From Flavobacteriaceae bacterium UBA4439 (GTDB lineage Bacteria > Bacteroidota > Bacteroidia > Flavobacteriales > Flavobacteriaceae), in assembly GCA_002390455.1 (NCBI GenBank), contig DGPN01000065.1, forward strand, positions 16,015 to 22,057: DNA of 6,043 nucleotides, written 5' to 3'. The position numbers and the translations under genes are program-made. The notes under the pieces were generated by a model, which saw nothing but the letters and a program-made list of their open reading frames with translations, was not told where the DNA came from and ran no database searches. Below, piece after piece: positions 1 to 5,926 of this stretch; the stretch's first letter is position 1; every line of letters begins with the position of its first letter.

Positions 1-1
1 A

Positions 2-52
2 ATAAAGGTGGACACCGACAAAGGGAATTACCAAGAAAGAATAAAAGAATAA
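2..52 (+). CDS. efp: Elongation factor P, C-terminal end only (partial)
   Basis: The first bases read in frame as the end of a protein, IKVDTDKGNYQERIKE, followed by TAA at 50-52. EF-P proteins end in a very similar way (a KVDTRTGEY.xRVK-like tail at the end of the third OB-type domain), so I read this as the last 16 residues of EF-P, the tRNA-shaped factor that rescues ribosomes stalled at polyproline stretches. Only the tail is visible; the N-terminal KOW domain and the modified loop residue lie upstream of the window. The other two forward frames give less protein-like strings. The 63 bases between this stop and the next ATG are A/T-rich and contain no clear terminator, so read-through into sucD is possible. 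The identification rests on a short motif from memory. Confidence 0.72.
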   Translation: MKVDTDKGNYQERIKE

Positions 53-115
53 TAAAACATTTGTCCTTCAACCCCTTTAAATAACTTAATTTTAAGAAAA
101 AATAATAAAGCACAA

Positions 116-988
116 ATGAGTGTATTGGTCAACAAGGATTCAAGAATAATTGTACAAGGATTTACTGGAAGTGAAGGAACTTTCCACGCAGAACAAATGA
201 TCGCATATGGAACCAATGTGGTAGGTGGTGTAACCCCAGGAAAAGGAGGGCAAACCCATTTGGACAGGCCGGTATTCAATTCAGTAGCCCAAGCTGTAAA
301 AAAGGAACAAGCAGATACTTCAATTATTTTTGTTCCCCCAGCTTTTGCCGCCGACGCCATTATGGAAGCCGCTGAAGCCGGAATCAAAGTCATCATTGCC
401 ATTACCGAAGGAATACCTGTTGCTGATATGACCAAAGTTTCGGATTATATTAAAAAAAGAAATTGTACCCTTATAGGCCCCAATTGCCCTGGAGTGATCA
501 CTCCCGAAGAAGCTAAAGTTGGGATCATGCCTGGTTTTGTCTTCAAAAAAGGAAATGTCGGAATTGTTTCCAAGTCGGGAACTTTGACCTATGAGGCTGC
601 CGACCAAGTAGTCAGACAGGGATTGGGAATTACCACAGCCATTGGAATAGGAGGGGACCCCATCATTGGAACCACGACTAGGGATGCGGTAGAACTATTT
701 ATGAATGACCCTGAAACTGAAGCCATAGTGGTCATTGGCGAAATTGGAGGTCAGTTGGAGTCCGATGCAGCCCATTGGATTAAAGACAATGGCAATCAAA
801 AACCCGTAATTGGTTTTATCGCTGGAGAAACCGCTCCCAAAGGCAGGACCATGGGTCATGCTGGGGCTATAGTAGGGGGTAAAGACGATACTGCCGAAGC
901 CAAAAAAAGCATCATGAGGTCTTGTGGAATACAAGTGGTGGATTCTCCCGCAGAAATCGGTAAAAAAGTTGCAGAAGTCTTAGCTTAA
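116..988 (+). CDS. sucD: Succinyl-CoA ligase (ADP/GDP-forming), alpha subunit
   Basis: This is the alpha subunit of succinyl-CoA synthetase, which with the beta subunit SucC interconverts succinyl-CoA and succinate with substrate-level nucleotide phosphorylation in the cytoplasmic TCA cycle. The 290-residue length matches the family (about 289 in E. coli). Visible landmarks are the N-terminal CoA-binding Rossmann domain with GFTGSEGTFH (15-24) and GGVTPGKGG (37-45), the GPNCPG motif (121-126), and the ligase domain with GHAGAI, whose His248 is the equivalent of the phosphorylated active-site histidine. The ATG at 116 puts the family's usual N-terminus (SVLVNKDSRIIVQGFTG) directly at the start. 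The upstream sequence is A-rich without a Shine-Dalgarno motif, as is usual in Bacteroidota. fabG begins 6 bases downstream, suggesting co-transcription. No sucC lies in the window. Nothing looks broken or unusual. Confidence 0.97.
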   Translation: MSVLVNKDSRIIVQGFTGSEGTFHAEQMIAYGTNVVGGVTPGKGGQTHLDRPVFNSVAQAVKKEQADTSIIFVPPAFAADAIMEAAEAGIKVIIAITEGIPVADMTKVSDYIKKRNCTLIGPNCPGVITPEEAKVGIMPGFVFKKGNVGIVSKSGTLTYEAADQVVRQGLGITTAIGIGGDPIIGTTTRDAVELFMNDPETEAIVVIGEIGGQLESDAAHWIKDNGNQKPVIGFIAGETAPKGRTMGHAGAIVGGKDDTAEAKKSIMRSCGIQVVDSPAEIGKKVAEVLA

Positions 989-994
989 ATAGAT

Positions 995-1744
995 ATGAGT
1001 AAATTACTGGAAAACAAAACAGCCATTATTACAGGGGCTACTCGAGGGATTGGTCGGGGTATTGCCCAAACCTTTGCGCGCAATGGGTGCAATGTGGCTT
1101 TCACCTTCAGTAGTTCCGTTGAAGCCGCTCAGTCTCTTCAAATGGAATTAAGTGATTTGGGGGTAAAAGCAAAGTCTTATCAAAGTAATGCCGCCGACTT
1201 CGAAGAGGCTCAGGCATTGGTAGATAAGGTTTTGGAGGAATTTGGTAGTGTTGATGTATTGATCAACAATGCAGGAATCACCAAGGACAATTTGCTGATG
1301 CGTATTTCGGAGGAAGACTTTGATCAAGTGATTGAAGTAAACCTCAAATCGGTTTTCAATATGACCAAAGCCATTCAGCGTACTTTTTTAAAACAAAGAT
1401 CCGGTTCATTGATTCATATGAGTTCTGTGGTAGGGATCAAAGGAAACGCGGGTCAATCCAATTATGCAGCTTCAAAGGCTGGAATTATTGGTTTTTCAAA
1501 GGCCATCGCCCTAGAATTGGGTTCAAGAAATATCAGAAGTAACGTAATCGCTCCTGGATTTATAGAAACTGAAATGACTGAAAAGCTTTCAGAAGAAATC
1601 ATCCAGAAGTGGCGCGAAGGAATTCCCCTAAAAAGAGGGGGAGCTCCTGAAGATGTTGCCAATGCCTGTGTGTTTTTGGCTTCAGATTTATCTAATTATA
1701 TAACCGGCCAAGTCCTCCAAGTAGATGGAGGAATGCTAACTTAA
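995..1744 (+). CDS. fabG: 3-oxoacyl-[acyl-carrier-protein] reductase, SDR family
   Basis: This is a classical short-chain dehydrogenase/reductase of 249 residues, the usual size for FabG, which reduces 3-oxoacyl-ACP with NADPH in type II fatty acid synthesis in the cytoplasm. The cofactor-binding TGATRGIG is at 13-20, NNAG at 91-94, and the catalytic tetrad can be placed at Asn116, Ser144, Tyr157 and Lys161 (YAASK). The C-terminus has the family's ITGQVLQVDGG ending. The arginine at 17, after TGAT, fits NADPH preference as in FabG. It starts 6 bases after the sucD stop and is followed 13 bases later by the SPFH gene, so it probably shares their transcript. SDR enzymes are numerous and their substrates are hard to assign: the sequence is FabG-like throughout, but a paralogue acting on another 3-oxoacyl or sugar/alcohol substrate cannot be excluded because no other fab gene is nearby. 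Confidence 0.88.
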   Translation: MSKLLENKTAIITGATRGIGRGIAQTFARNGCNVAFTFSSSVEAAQSLQMELSDLGVKAKSYQSNAADFEEAQALVDKVLEEFGSVDVLINNAGITKDNLLMRISEEDFDQVIEVNLKSVFNMTKAIQRTFLKQRSGSLIHMSSVVGIKGNAGQSNYAASKAGIIGFSKAIALELGSRNIRSNVIAPGFIETEMTEKLSEEIIQKWREGIPLKRGGAPEDVANACVFLASDLSNYITGQVLQVDGGMLT

Positions 1745-1757
1745 AAAAAAACTTATC

Positions 1758-2576
1758 ATGCAAAAATTACCCAAAATTGGATTACCCATTATTTTATTGG
1801 CCTTTGTGCTGATCATTTTCGTTTCCAAATCTTCAATCAATATAGGATATGGAGAAGCTGGTGTATTGTTTAAAACCTTTGGAGGAGGAGTTGTTACAGA
1901 TCAAGCCCCGCTTTCTGAAGGATTTCACATCATTGCTCCTTGGAACAAGGTTTACATTTATAATGTAAAACAACAAGAATTTTTTGAAGGCAATATGCAA
2001 GTCTTGTCTTCCAATGGTTTGGAAATATCTTTGGATGTTTCTGTACTTTATCAGCCTATTTATAATGAGTTGGGTTTATTACACCAAACCAAAGGTGAAA
2101 ATTATGTCAATATTGTTTTGATTCCTCAGATTAGAGCAGTAGCCAGAAGTGTAGTGGGACGTTATACTCCTGAACAATTATACTCCACCAAGAGGGATGC
2201 TATTCAAAACGAAATCTATGAGGAAACTCAAAAAGTCGTTGAGAATCAACATATTCAACTCAATGCTGTTTTGGTAAGAGATGTATCCTTGCCATTGGCG
2301 ATCAAAGAAGGTATAGAACGTAAATTGATTCAAGAGCAAGAAGCACTAGAATACGAATTTCGTATAGAAAAAGCCAAGCAGGAGGCTGAAAAACAACGAA
2401 TTGACGCCGAGGGTAAAGCAGCAGCCAATAGAATTTTAAGTGCGTCTATCACCAATATGATTCTTAAAGAAAAAGGAATCGAGGCCACCAAATCACTTGC
2501 TACTTCTCCCAATTCAAAAATAATTGTGATTGGTAGTGGAGAAGATGGGATGCCAATTATTTTGGGAGGACAATAA
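1758..2576 (+). CDS. Prohibitin-family (SPFH/Band 7 domain) membrane protein
   Basis: This 272-residue protein has the layout of prohibitins. A short basic N-terminus (K3, K6) precedes a single hydrophobic segment (about 7-23), then an SPFH domain (about 27-190) with prohibitin-like patterns such as IGYGEAGV, GFHIIAPW and the RSVVGRYTPEQLYSTKR stretch (130-146), and a charged Glu/Lys/Ala-rich helix (about 185-225) that should form a coiled coil. The C-terminal tail ends in a Gly-rich, mildly hydrophobic patch. SPFH proteins assemble into large rings or cages at membranes; bacterial relatives HflK/HflC hold the FtsH protease and others organise lipid microdomains. By comparison with those, the N-terminus would be cytoplasmic and the bulk periplasmic (inference). 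It starts 13 bases after fabG, the last gene of its apparent unit, and is separated from hisG by the attenuator region. Its own partner or function cannot be read from the sequence. Confidence 0.9.
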   Translation: MQKLPKIGLPIILLAFVLIIFVSKSSINIGYGEAGVLFKTFGGGVVTDQAPLSEGFHIIAPWNKVYIYNVKQQEFFEGNMQVLSSNGLEISLDVSVLYQPIYNELGLLHQTKGENYVNIVLIPQIRAVARSVVGRYTPEQLYSTKRDAIQNEIYEETQKVVENQHIQLNAVLVRDVSLPLAIKEGIERKLIQEQEALEYEFRIEKAKQEAEKQRIDAEGKAAANRILSASITNMILKEKGIEATKSLATSPNSKIIVIGSGEDGMPIILGGQ

Positions 2577-2606
2577 ATTGATTTAATTTATAATTGAAAA
2601 AATTAT

Positions 2607-2614
2607 TATATTTG
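2607..2614 (+). promoter_or_regulatory. Bacteroidota-type -7 promoter element of the his operon
   Basis: TATATTTG is a perfect match to the TAnnTTTG -7 element used by the primary sigma factor of Bacteroidota. It lies in an A/T-rich gap, 31 bases after the SPFH stop codon and directly ahead of the His-rich leader ORF. A convincing -33 TTG at the usual 17-23 base spacing is not present: the TTG at 2578-2580 is 26 bases away and the one at 2594-2596 only 10. With the usual spacing from this element, transcription would start around 2618-2621, on or just before the leader ATG. Confidence 0.7.
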
Positions 2615-2618
2615 CCTA

Positions 2619-2672
2619 ATGAATAAGTTAAATCATCACATACATTTTCTTTCAACCGATCAAATGAGGTAA
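2619..2672 (+). CDS. hisL: Histidine operon leader peptide (attenuation peptide)
   Basis: A 17-codon ORF encodes MNKLNHHIHFLSTDQMR and ends with TAA at 2670-2672. Codons 6, 7 and 9 are His (CAT CAC ATA CAT), three in four, in a tiny ORF placed between a promoter element and a terminator immediately upstream of hisG. This is the signature of a ribosome-mediated attenuator: translation speed over the His codons reports the supply of charged tRNA-His. A ribosome waiting at the His codons (2634-2645) would have its leading edge at roughly 2649-2658, just short of the antiterminator arm at 2659-2670. A ribosome reaching the stop codon would cover that arm. The ATG is only 4 bases after the -7 element and has no Shine-Dalgarno motif, so a leaderless mRNA start is likely. 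The peptide itself probably has no other role. Confidence 0.88.
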   Translation: MNKLNHHIHFLSTDQMR

Positions 2673-2709
2673 AGGATGTGTATTGACCATACTAAAAAAC
2701 CCGTTTGAT
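2649..2709 (+). promoter_or_regulatory. his attenuator: antiterminator pairing and competing upstream hairpin
   Basis: The stretch 2659-2670 (ATCAAATGAGGT) can pair with 2699-2709, the 5' arm of the terminator. The pairs are A2659-T2709, T2660-A2708, C2661-G2707, A2662-T2706, A2663-T2705, A2664-T2704, T2665-G2703 (wobble), G2666-C2702, G2668-C2701, G2669-C2700 and T2670-A2699, with A2667 bulged. Forming this helix prevents the terminator. The same GGT can instead pair upstream: CTTT (2649-2652) with AAAG (2671-2674) and ACC (2655-2657) with GGT (2668-2670), with CA (2653-2654) bulged. That weaker hairpin would block the antiterminator when no ribosome is present. The three mutually exclusive structures correspond to the 1:2, 2:3 and 3:4 pairings of classical amino-acid operon attenuators. 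Pairings were derived by eye; energies were not computed. Confidence 0.8.
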
Positions 2710-2727
2710 TTCAAACGGGTTTTTTTT
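2699..2727 (+). terminator. Intrinsic terminator of the his attenuator
   Basis: ACCCGTTTGA (2699-2708) and TCAAACGGGT (2711-2720) are exact inverted complements, followed by an unbroken T run at 2720-2727. In RNA the innermost one or two pairs would open, giving an 8-9 pair stem with a 4-6 base loop. The A run at 2694-2698 could extend the stem by pairing with the U tract. It lies 16 bases before the hisG ATG and downstream of the His-rich leader ORF, so it is a conditional terminator rather than an end-of-gene one. It would also stop transcripts reading through from the SPFH gene. The A run on its left side makes it potentially bidirectional, but no gene converges on it. Confidence 0.93.
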
Positions 2728-2743
2728 ATAAAATATATTTACA

Positions 2744-3595
2744 ATGATAAAAATAGCAATTCAAAAATCAGGGAGACTCAACGATGAGTCACTGGGCATT
2801 CTCAAAAAGTGCGGTATTTCAATAGACAACGGCAAAGACCAACTCAAGGCTCCCGCCAGAAATTTCCCTATGGAAGTACTTTATCTCAGAAATGGTGACA
2901 TCCCCCAATACCTCAGAGATGGAGTGGTGGACTTGGCCATTATCGGTGAAAATCTGATCCATGAAAAAGGAAAGGATTTAAGCATTATTGAAACCTTAGG
3001 TTTTTCCAAGTGTCGCGTTTCTATTGCTGTTCCCAAAGAAGTTGATTTTACCGATATTCAACAACTCAATGGCAAACGCATCGCCACTTCCTATCCCAAT
3101 ACCGTCCAACAATTTCTGGAGGAAAACGGAATTTCGGCTGATCTACACATCATCAATGGATCTGTAGAAATAGCCCCCAATATTGGATTGGCGGATGCCA
3201 TTTGCGATATCGTTTCCAGCGGCAGTACCTTATTTAAGAACAATCTCAAGGAGGTTGCCAAAATTCTCGAATCCCAAGCGGTATTGGTACAATCACCAGA
3301 TTTATCCGCAGAGAAACTTGAAATTGTTGAGAAATTACTTTTTCGATTGGGAACGGTCATACGGGCCAAAAAATCAAAATACATTCTATTGAATGCACCC
3401 AATGACAAAATTAATTTGATCGGTGATATTTTACCAGTACTGAAAAGCCCCACCGTATTGCCTTTGGCCAAAGAAGGATGGTCTTCTTTGCACTCTGTAA
3501 TTGACGAATCCTCTTTTTGGGAAGTCATTGATGAGTTGAAAGCTGCTGGGGCAGAAGACATCTTGGTTTGTCCTATCGAAAAAATGGTTTTGTAA
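2744..3595 (+). CDS. hisG: ATP phosphoribosyltransferase, long form
   Basis: HisG joins ATP and PRPP to give N1-(5-phosphoribosyl)-ATP, the committed first step of histidine synthesis, in the cytoplasm. The 283-residue length is that of the long, self-sufficient form; the short form is about 200-230 residues and needs HisZ. The N-terminus (MIKIAIQKSGRL) is typical, and the PRPP-binding signature is visible as ADAICDIVSSGSTL (150-163). Residues from about 210 to 283, with the conserved DILVCPIEKMV ending, form the C-terminal ACT-like regulatory domain, where histidine binds in long-form enzymes, so feedback inhibition by histidine is expected (family knowledge). The ATG lies 16 bases after the attenuator's T run with an A/T-rich upstream region and no Shine-Dalgarno motif. 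The stop codon TAA overlaps the hisD ATG by one base (TAATG). Confidence 0.97.
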   Translation: MIKIAIQKSGRLNDESLGILKKCGISIDNGKDQLKAPARNFPMEVLYLRNGDIPQYLRDGVVDLAIIGENLIHEKGKDLSIIETLGFSKCRVSIAVPKEVDFTDIQQLNGKRIATSYPNTVQQFLEENGISADLHIINGSVEIAPNIGLADAICDIVSSGSTLFKNNLKEVAKILESQAVLVQSPDLSAEKLEIVEKLLFRLGTVIRAKKSKYILLNAPNDKINLIGDILPVLKSPTVLPLAKEGWSSLHSVIDESSFWEVIDELKAAGAEDILVCPIEKMVL

Positions 3596-4884
3596 TGCAG
3601 CGTTTTATCAATCCCAACCCTGATCAATGGAAAGCTTTGGCCCAAAGGGGATCTGCCTCTTATACTTCCCTGGAGCCTTTGGCCAAGGAAGTTTTTGACA
3701 ATGTCGCTCAAAACGGCGATCAAGCATTGATGAATTATACTGAAAAATTTGATAAAGTCAAATTGAAGGATTTCTCTGTGAGTACTGAAGAAATTGAGGA
3801 TGCCAAGGCTCGTGTACCAGAAAAATTAAAGTTGGCCATTCGAAAAGCAAAAGACAATATCTACCGTTTCCACATGGCTCAAAAAACCAACGAAGTCAAA
3901 GTTGAGACACAAAAAGGGGTTAATTGTTGGCAAAAAAAATTACCCATCGAAAAAGTAGGCTTATACATTCCGGGGGGATCTGCCCCCTTGTTTTCTACTA
4001 TTTTGATGTTGGCCATTCCCGCTCAAGTCGCAGGATGTAGTGAAGTTGTAATGTGTTCACCACCTAATAGTAAGGGTAAGTTGCCTGATGTAATACTTTA
4101 CACAGCCAACCTCTGTGGTGTTGATAATATATTTAAGCTAGGCGGTATGCAAGCCATAGCAGGAATGACCTTGGGAACAGCCACACTACCCAAAGTGGAT
4201 AAACTTTTTGGTCCTGGAAACCAATTCGTAACCGTTGCCAAACAGTTGGCCACCCAATATCAGGTCTCCATCGATATGCCCGCAGGGCCCAGTGAGTTGA
4301 TGGTAGTTGCCGATGCTTCAGCCAATGCGGCTTTTGTCGCTTCTGATCTATTATCTCAAGCGGAGCACGGCCCAGACAGTCAAGTCCTATTGGTCACAAC
4401 AGACCGGGAGATGATCGAACAAGTTGACGAAGAAGTAGAAAAGCAAATTTCCGTCTTGGAACGTAAAGATACCGCCCGAAAGGCACTGGATAACTCCAAA
4501 ATCATCTATTTTGACAAAGAGAAAGAGGTTTTGGCATTTACCAATTTTTATGGAGCAGAGCATCTGATCGTTTGCCTTGAAAACGAGGACGATTTTGTGA
4601 ATCACATCAAACACGCTGGTTCTGTATTTATTGGCAACTATACCCCAGAAAGTGCTGGAGACTATGCCTCTGGCACCAACCATACTTTGCCCACCAACGG
4701 TTATGTAAGACAATACAGTGGGGTGAATTTGGACAGTTTTTTAAAAGCCATTACTTATCAAAAAATTTCGGCTCAGGGTTTACAAGATTTGGGGCCTGTG
4801 ATTGAAGAAATGGCTGGTGCTGAGGGCTTACAGGCCCACAAGAATGCTGTTTCAATACGACTCAAAAAGCTTAATAATGAGTGA
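3595..4884 (+). CDS. hisD: Histidinol dehydrogenase
   Basis: HisD oxidises L-histidinol to L-histidine in two NAD-dependent steps, the last two reactions of the pathway, as a zinc-containing cytoplasmic dimer. The protein is 429 residues, the normal family size. Visible features are the PGGSAPLFST loop (126-135), FGPGNQFV (205-212), DMPAGPSE (227-234), LSQAEHGPDSQ (253-263) and the catalytic pair Glu322-His323. By comparison with E. coli HisD, the zinc ligands are Gln255, His258, Asp356 and His415. I chose the ATG at 3595, which overlaps the hisG stop by one base. An in-frame ATG at 3568 exists, but it lies inside hisG and would add nine residues the family does not have. Tight overlaps with hisG and hisC indicate translational coupling. 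Confidence 0.97.
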   Translation: MQRFINPNPDQWKALAQRGSASYTSLEPLAKEVFDNVAQNGDQALMNYTEKFDKVKLKDFSVSTEEIEDAKARVPEKLKLAIRKAKDNIYRFHMAQKTNEVKVETQKGVNCWQKKLPIEKVGLYIPGGSAPLFSTILMLAIPAQVAGCSEVVMCSPPNSKGKLPDVILYTANLCGVDNIFKLGGMQAIAGMTLGTATLPKVDKLFGPGNQFVTVAKQLATQYQVSIDMPAGPSELMVVADASANAAFVASDLLSQAEHGPDSQVLLVTTDREMIEQVDEEVEKQISVLERKDTARKALDNSKIIYFDKEKEVLAFTNFYGAEHLIVCLENEDDFVNHIKHAGSVFIGNYTPESAGDYASGTNHTLPTNGYVRQYSGVNLDSFLKAITYQKISAQGLQDLGPVIEEMAGAEGLQAHKNAVSIRLKKLNNE

Positions 4885-5926
4885 TTCTGAAATAACACAA
4901 TTGGTAAGACCTTTGGTAAGGGAGATGGCTCCCTACCGCTCGGCTCGAGATGAATTTGAGGATTTTGAGGCTCAAAAGATTTTTTTGGATGCCAATGAAA
5001 ATCCCTATGATACCGACGTAAATCGTTATCCAGATCCTTTGCAACGCCGATTAAAAAAAGTTTTGGCAAAGCTCAAAGGGGTAGCGGACAATCAAATATT
5101 GCTCGGCAATGGCAGTGATGAAGTATTGGATCTGATCTTTCGTACCTTTTGTGAGCCAGGGGAAGACGAAGTAATTTTATTACCTCCTACCTATGGTATG
5201 TATGGAGTGTTGGCCCAACTCAATAATGTCAGGACGCATTCTGTACCACTCAATGAGGATTTTGAATTGGATCTGGAGGCAATTTCAGCGCAGATTAATG
5301 AAAAAACCAAAGTTATATTTGTTTGTAGCCCAAACAATCCTTCAGGAAATGCCATCCCCTTGTGGCAAATTGAAGCGCTTTTGAAGCGCTTTAAAGGGTT
5401 GGTAGTAGTGGACGAGGCTTATGTCGATTTCTCCGAACAAAATAGCGCATCAAGCCTTCTGAAAATCTATCCCAAATTGATGATTTGTCAAACCCTTTCC
5501 AAAGCCTATGGGCTGGCAGGGATACGTTTGGGTATTGGCTTTGCAGACCCTGAAATTATTTATTTTTTTAATAAAATAAAACCCCCTTACAATGTCAATA
5601 TACTGACCCAAAAAAGGGCTTTAGCATCCTTGGATGCTTCTGATGAAGTGGAACTTCAGGTGAAAGAATTGATTGCTGAGCGAAAAAATATGGAAAAGGC
5701 GTTGTCGAATTTAAGTTTTGTTAAGAAAATTTTTCCCAGTAATGCCAATTTCCTCCTGATTCGAGTGGACGATGCCGACAAGCGATACAAGCAACTGATC
5801 GAAAATGACATTGTTGTCAGAAATCGATCTTCACTCATCGGATGTGAAAACAGCCTTCGAGTAACCATAGGAACGCCCCAAGAAAACATTAAATTTATGA
5901 ATGTATGTAAATCCATAGATCAATGA
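4877..5926 (+). CDS. hisC: Histidinol-phosphate aminotransferase
   Basis: HisC is a PLP-dependent class I/II aminotransferase that transfers an amino group from glutamate to imidazole-acetol phosphate, giving L-histidinol phosphate. With the start at 4877 it has 349 residues, a normal length (356 in E. coli). The motifs appear in order: VRP...MAPYRSARDE near the N-terminus, NENP (40-43), GNGSDE (78-82 region), SPNNPSG (151-157, with Asn154), VVVDEAY (176-182, with Asp179 and Tyr182), and TLSKAYGLAGIRLG, in which Lys209 is the expected Schiff-base lysine and Arg217 the phosphate contact. Arg328 near the C-terminus should bind substrate. An in-frame ATG at 4802 would add 25 residues lying inside hisD and unlike HisC N-termini, so I rejected it. 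The start overlaps hisD by 8 bases, and the stop overlaps hisB by 4 (ATGA). Confidence 0.96.
   Translation: MSDSEITQLVRPLVREMAPYRSARDEFEDFEAQKIFLDANENPYDTDVNRYPDPLQRRLKKVLAKLKGVADNQILLGNGSDEVLDLIFRTFCEPGEDEVILLPPTYGMYGVLAQLNNVRTHSVPLNEDFELDLEAISAQINEKTKVIFVCSPNNPSGNAIPLWQIEALLKRFKGLVVVDEAYVDFSEQNSASSLLKIYPKLMICQTLSKAYGLAGIRLGIGFADPEIIYFFNKIKPPYNVNILTQKRALASLDASDEVELQVKELIAERKNMEKALSNLSFVKKIFPSNANFLLIRVDDADKRYKQLIENDIVVRNRSSLIGCENSLRVTIGTPQENIKFMNVCKSIDQ

Noticed and set aside
60..94. A possible sucD promoter: TTTG at 60-63 and TAATTTTA at 87-94, 23 bases apart.
   Set aside because: The -7-like element lacks the final G of TAnnTTTG and the region is so A/T-rich that such matches are expected by chance. 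Read-through from efp is equally possible.
85..96. Small inverted repeat CTTAA-TT-TTAAG before sucD.
   Set aside because: Five A/T-dominated pairs with a two-base loop and no T run; too weak to be a terminator or operator call.
1625..1640. CCCCT / AGGGG hairpin inside fabG.
   Set aside because: No U tract follows, and the bases encode the conserved IPLKRGGAPEDVA stretch of FabG, so coding explains it.
2734..2741. TATATTTA just before hisG, resembling a -7 element.
   Set aside because: It ends two bases before the hisG ATG, so transcription would start inside the gene, and the final G is missing. It is more simply the A/T-rich start-codon context.
3091..3723. A 210-codon open frame on the minus strand opposite hisG/hisD.
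   Set aside because: It is antisense to two clearly conserved genes, has no recognisable motifs, and reads as a low-complexity shadow of their codon usage.
3972..3987. GGGGG / CCCCC hairpin in hisD.
   Set aside because: It falls on the codons for the conserved PGGSAP loop and has no T run after it, so it is a by-product of coding.
5370..5391. Exact tandem repeat of the 11-mer TTGAAGCGCTT, each copy containing the palindrome AAGCGCTT, inside hisC.
   Set aside because: A recent 11-base duplication would shift the frame, yet HisC is intact and of normal length across this point; two copies in different frames look like coincidence. No further copies were noticed.
5623..5638. Inverted repeat AGCATCC-TT-GGATGCT inside hisC.
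   Set aside because: The two-base loop is sterically poor, there is no U tract, and it lies mid-gene in an intact reading frame.
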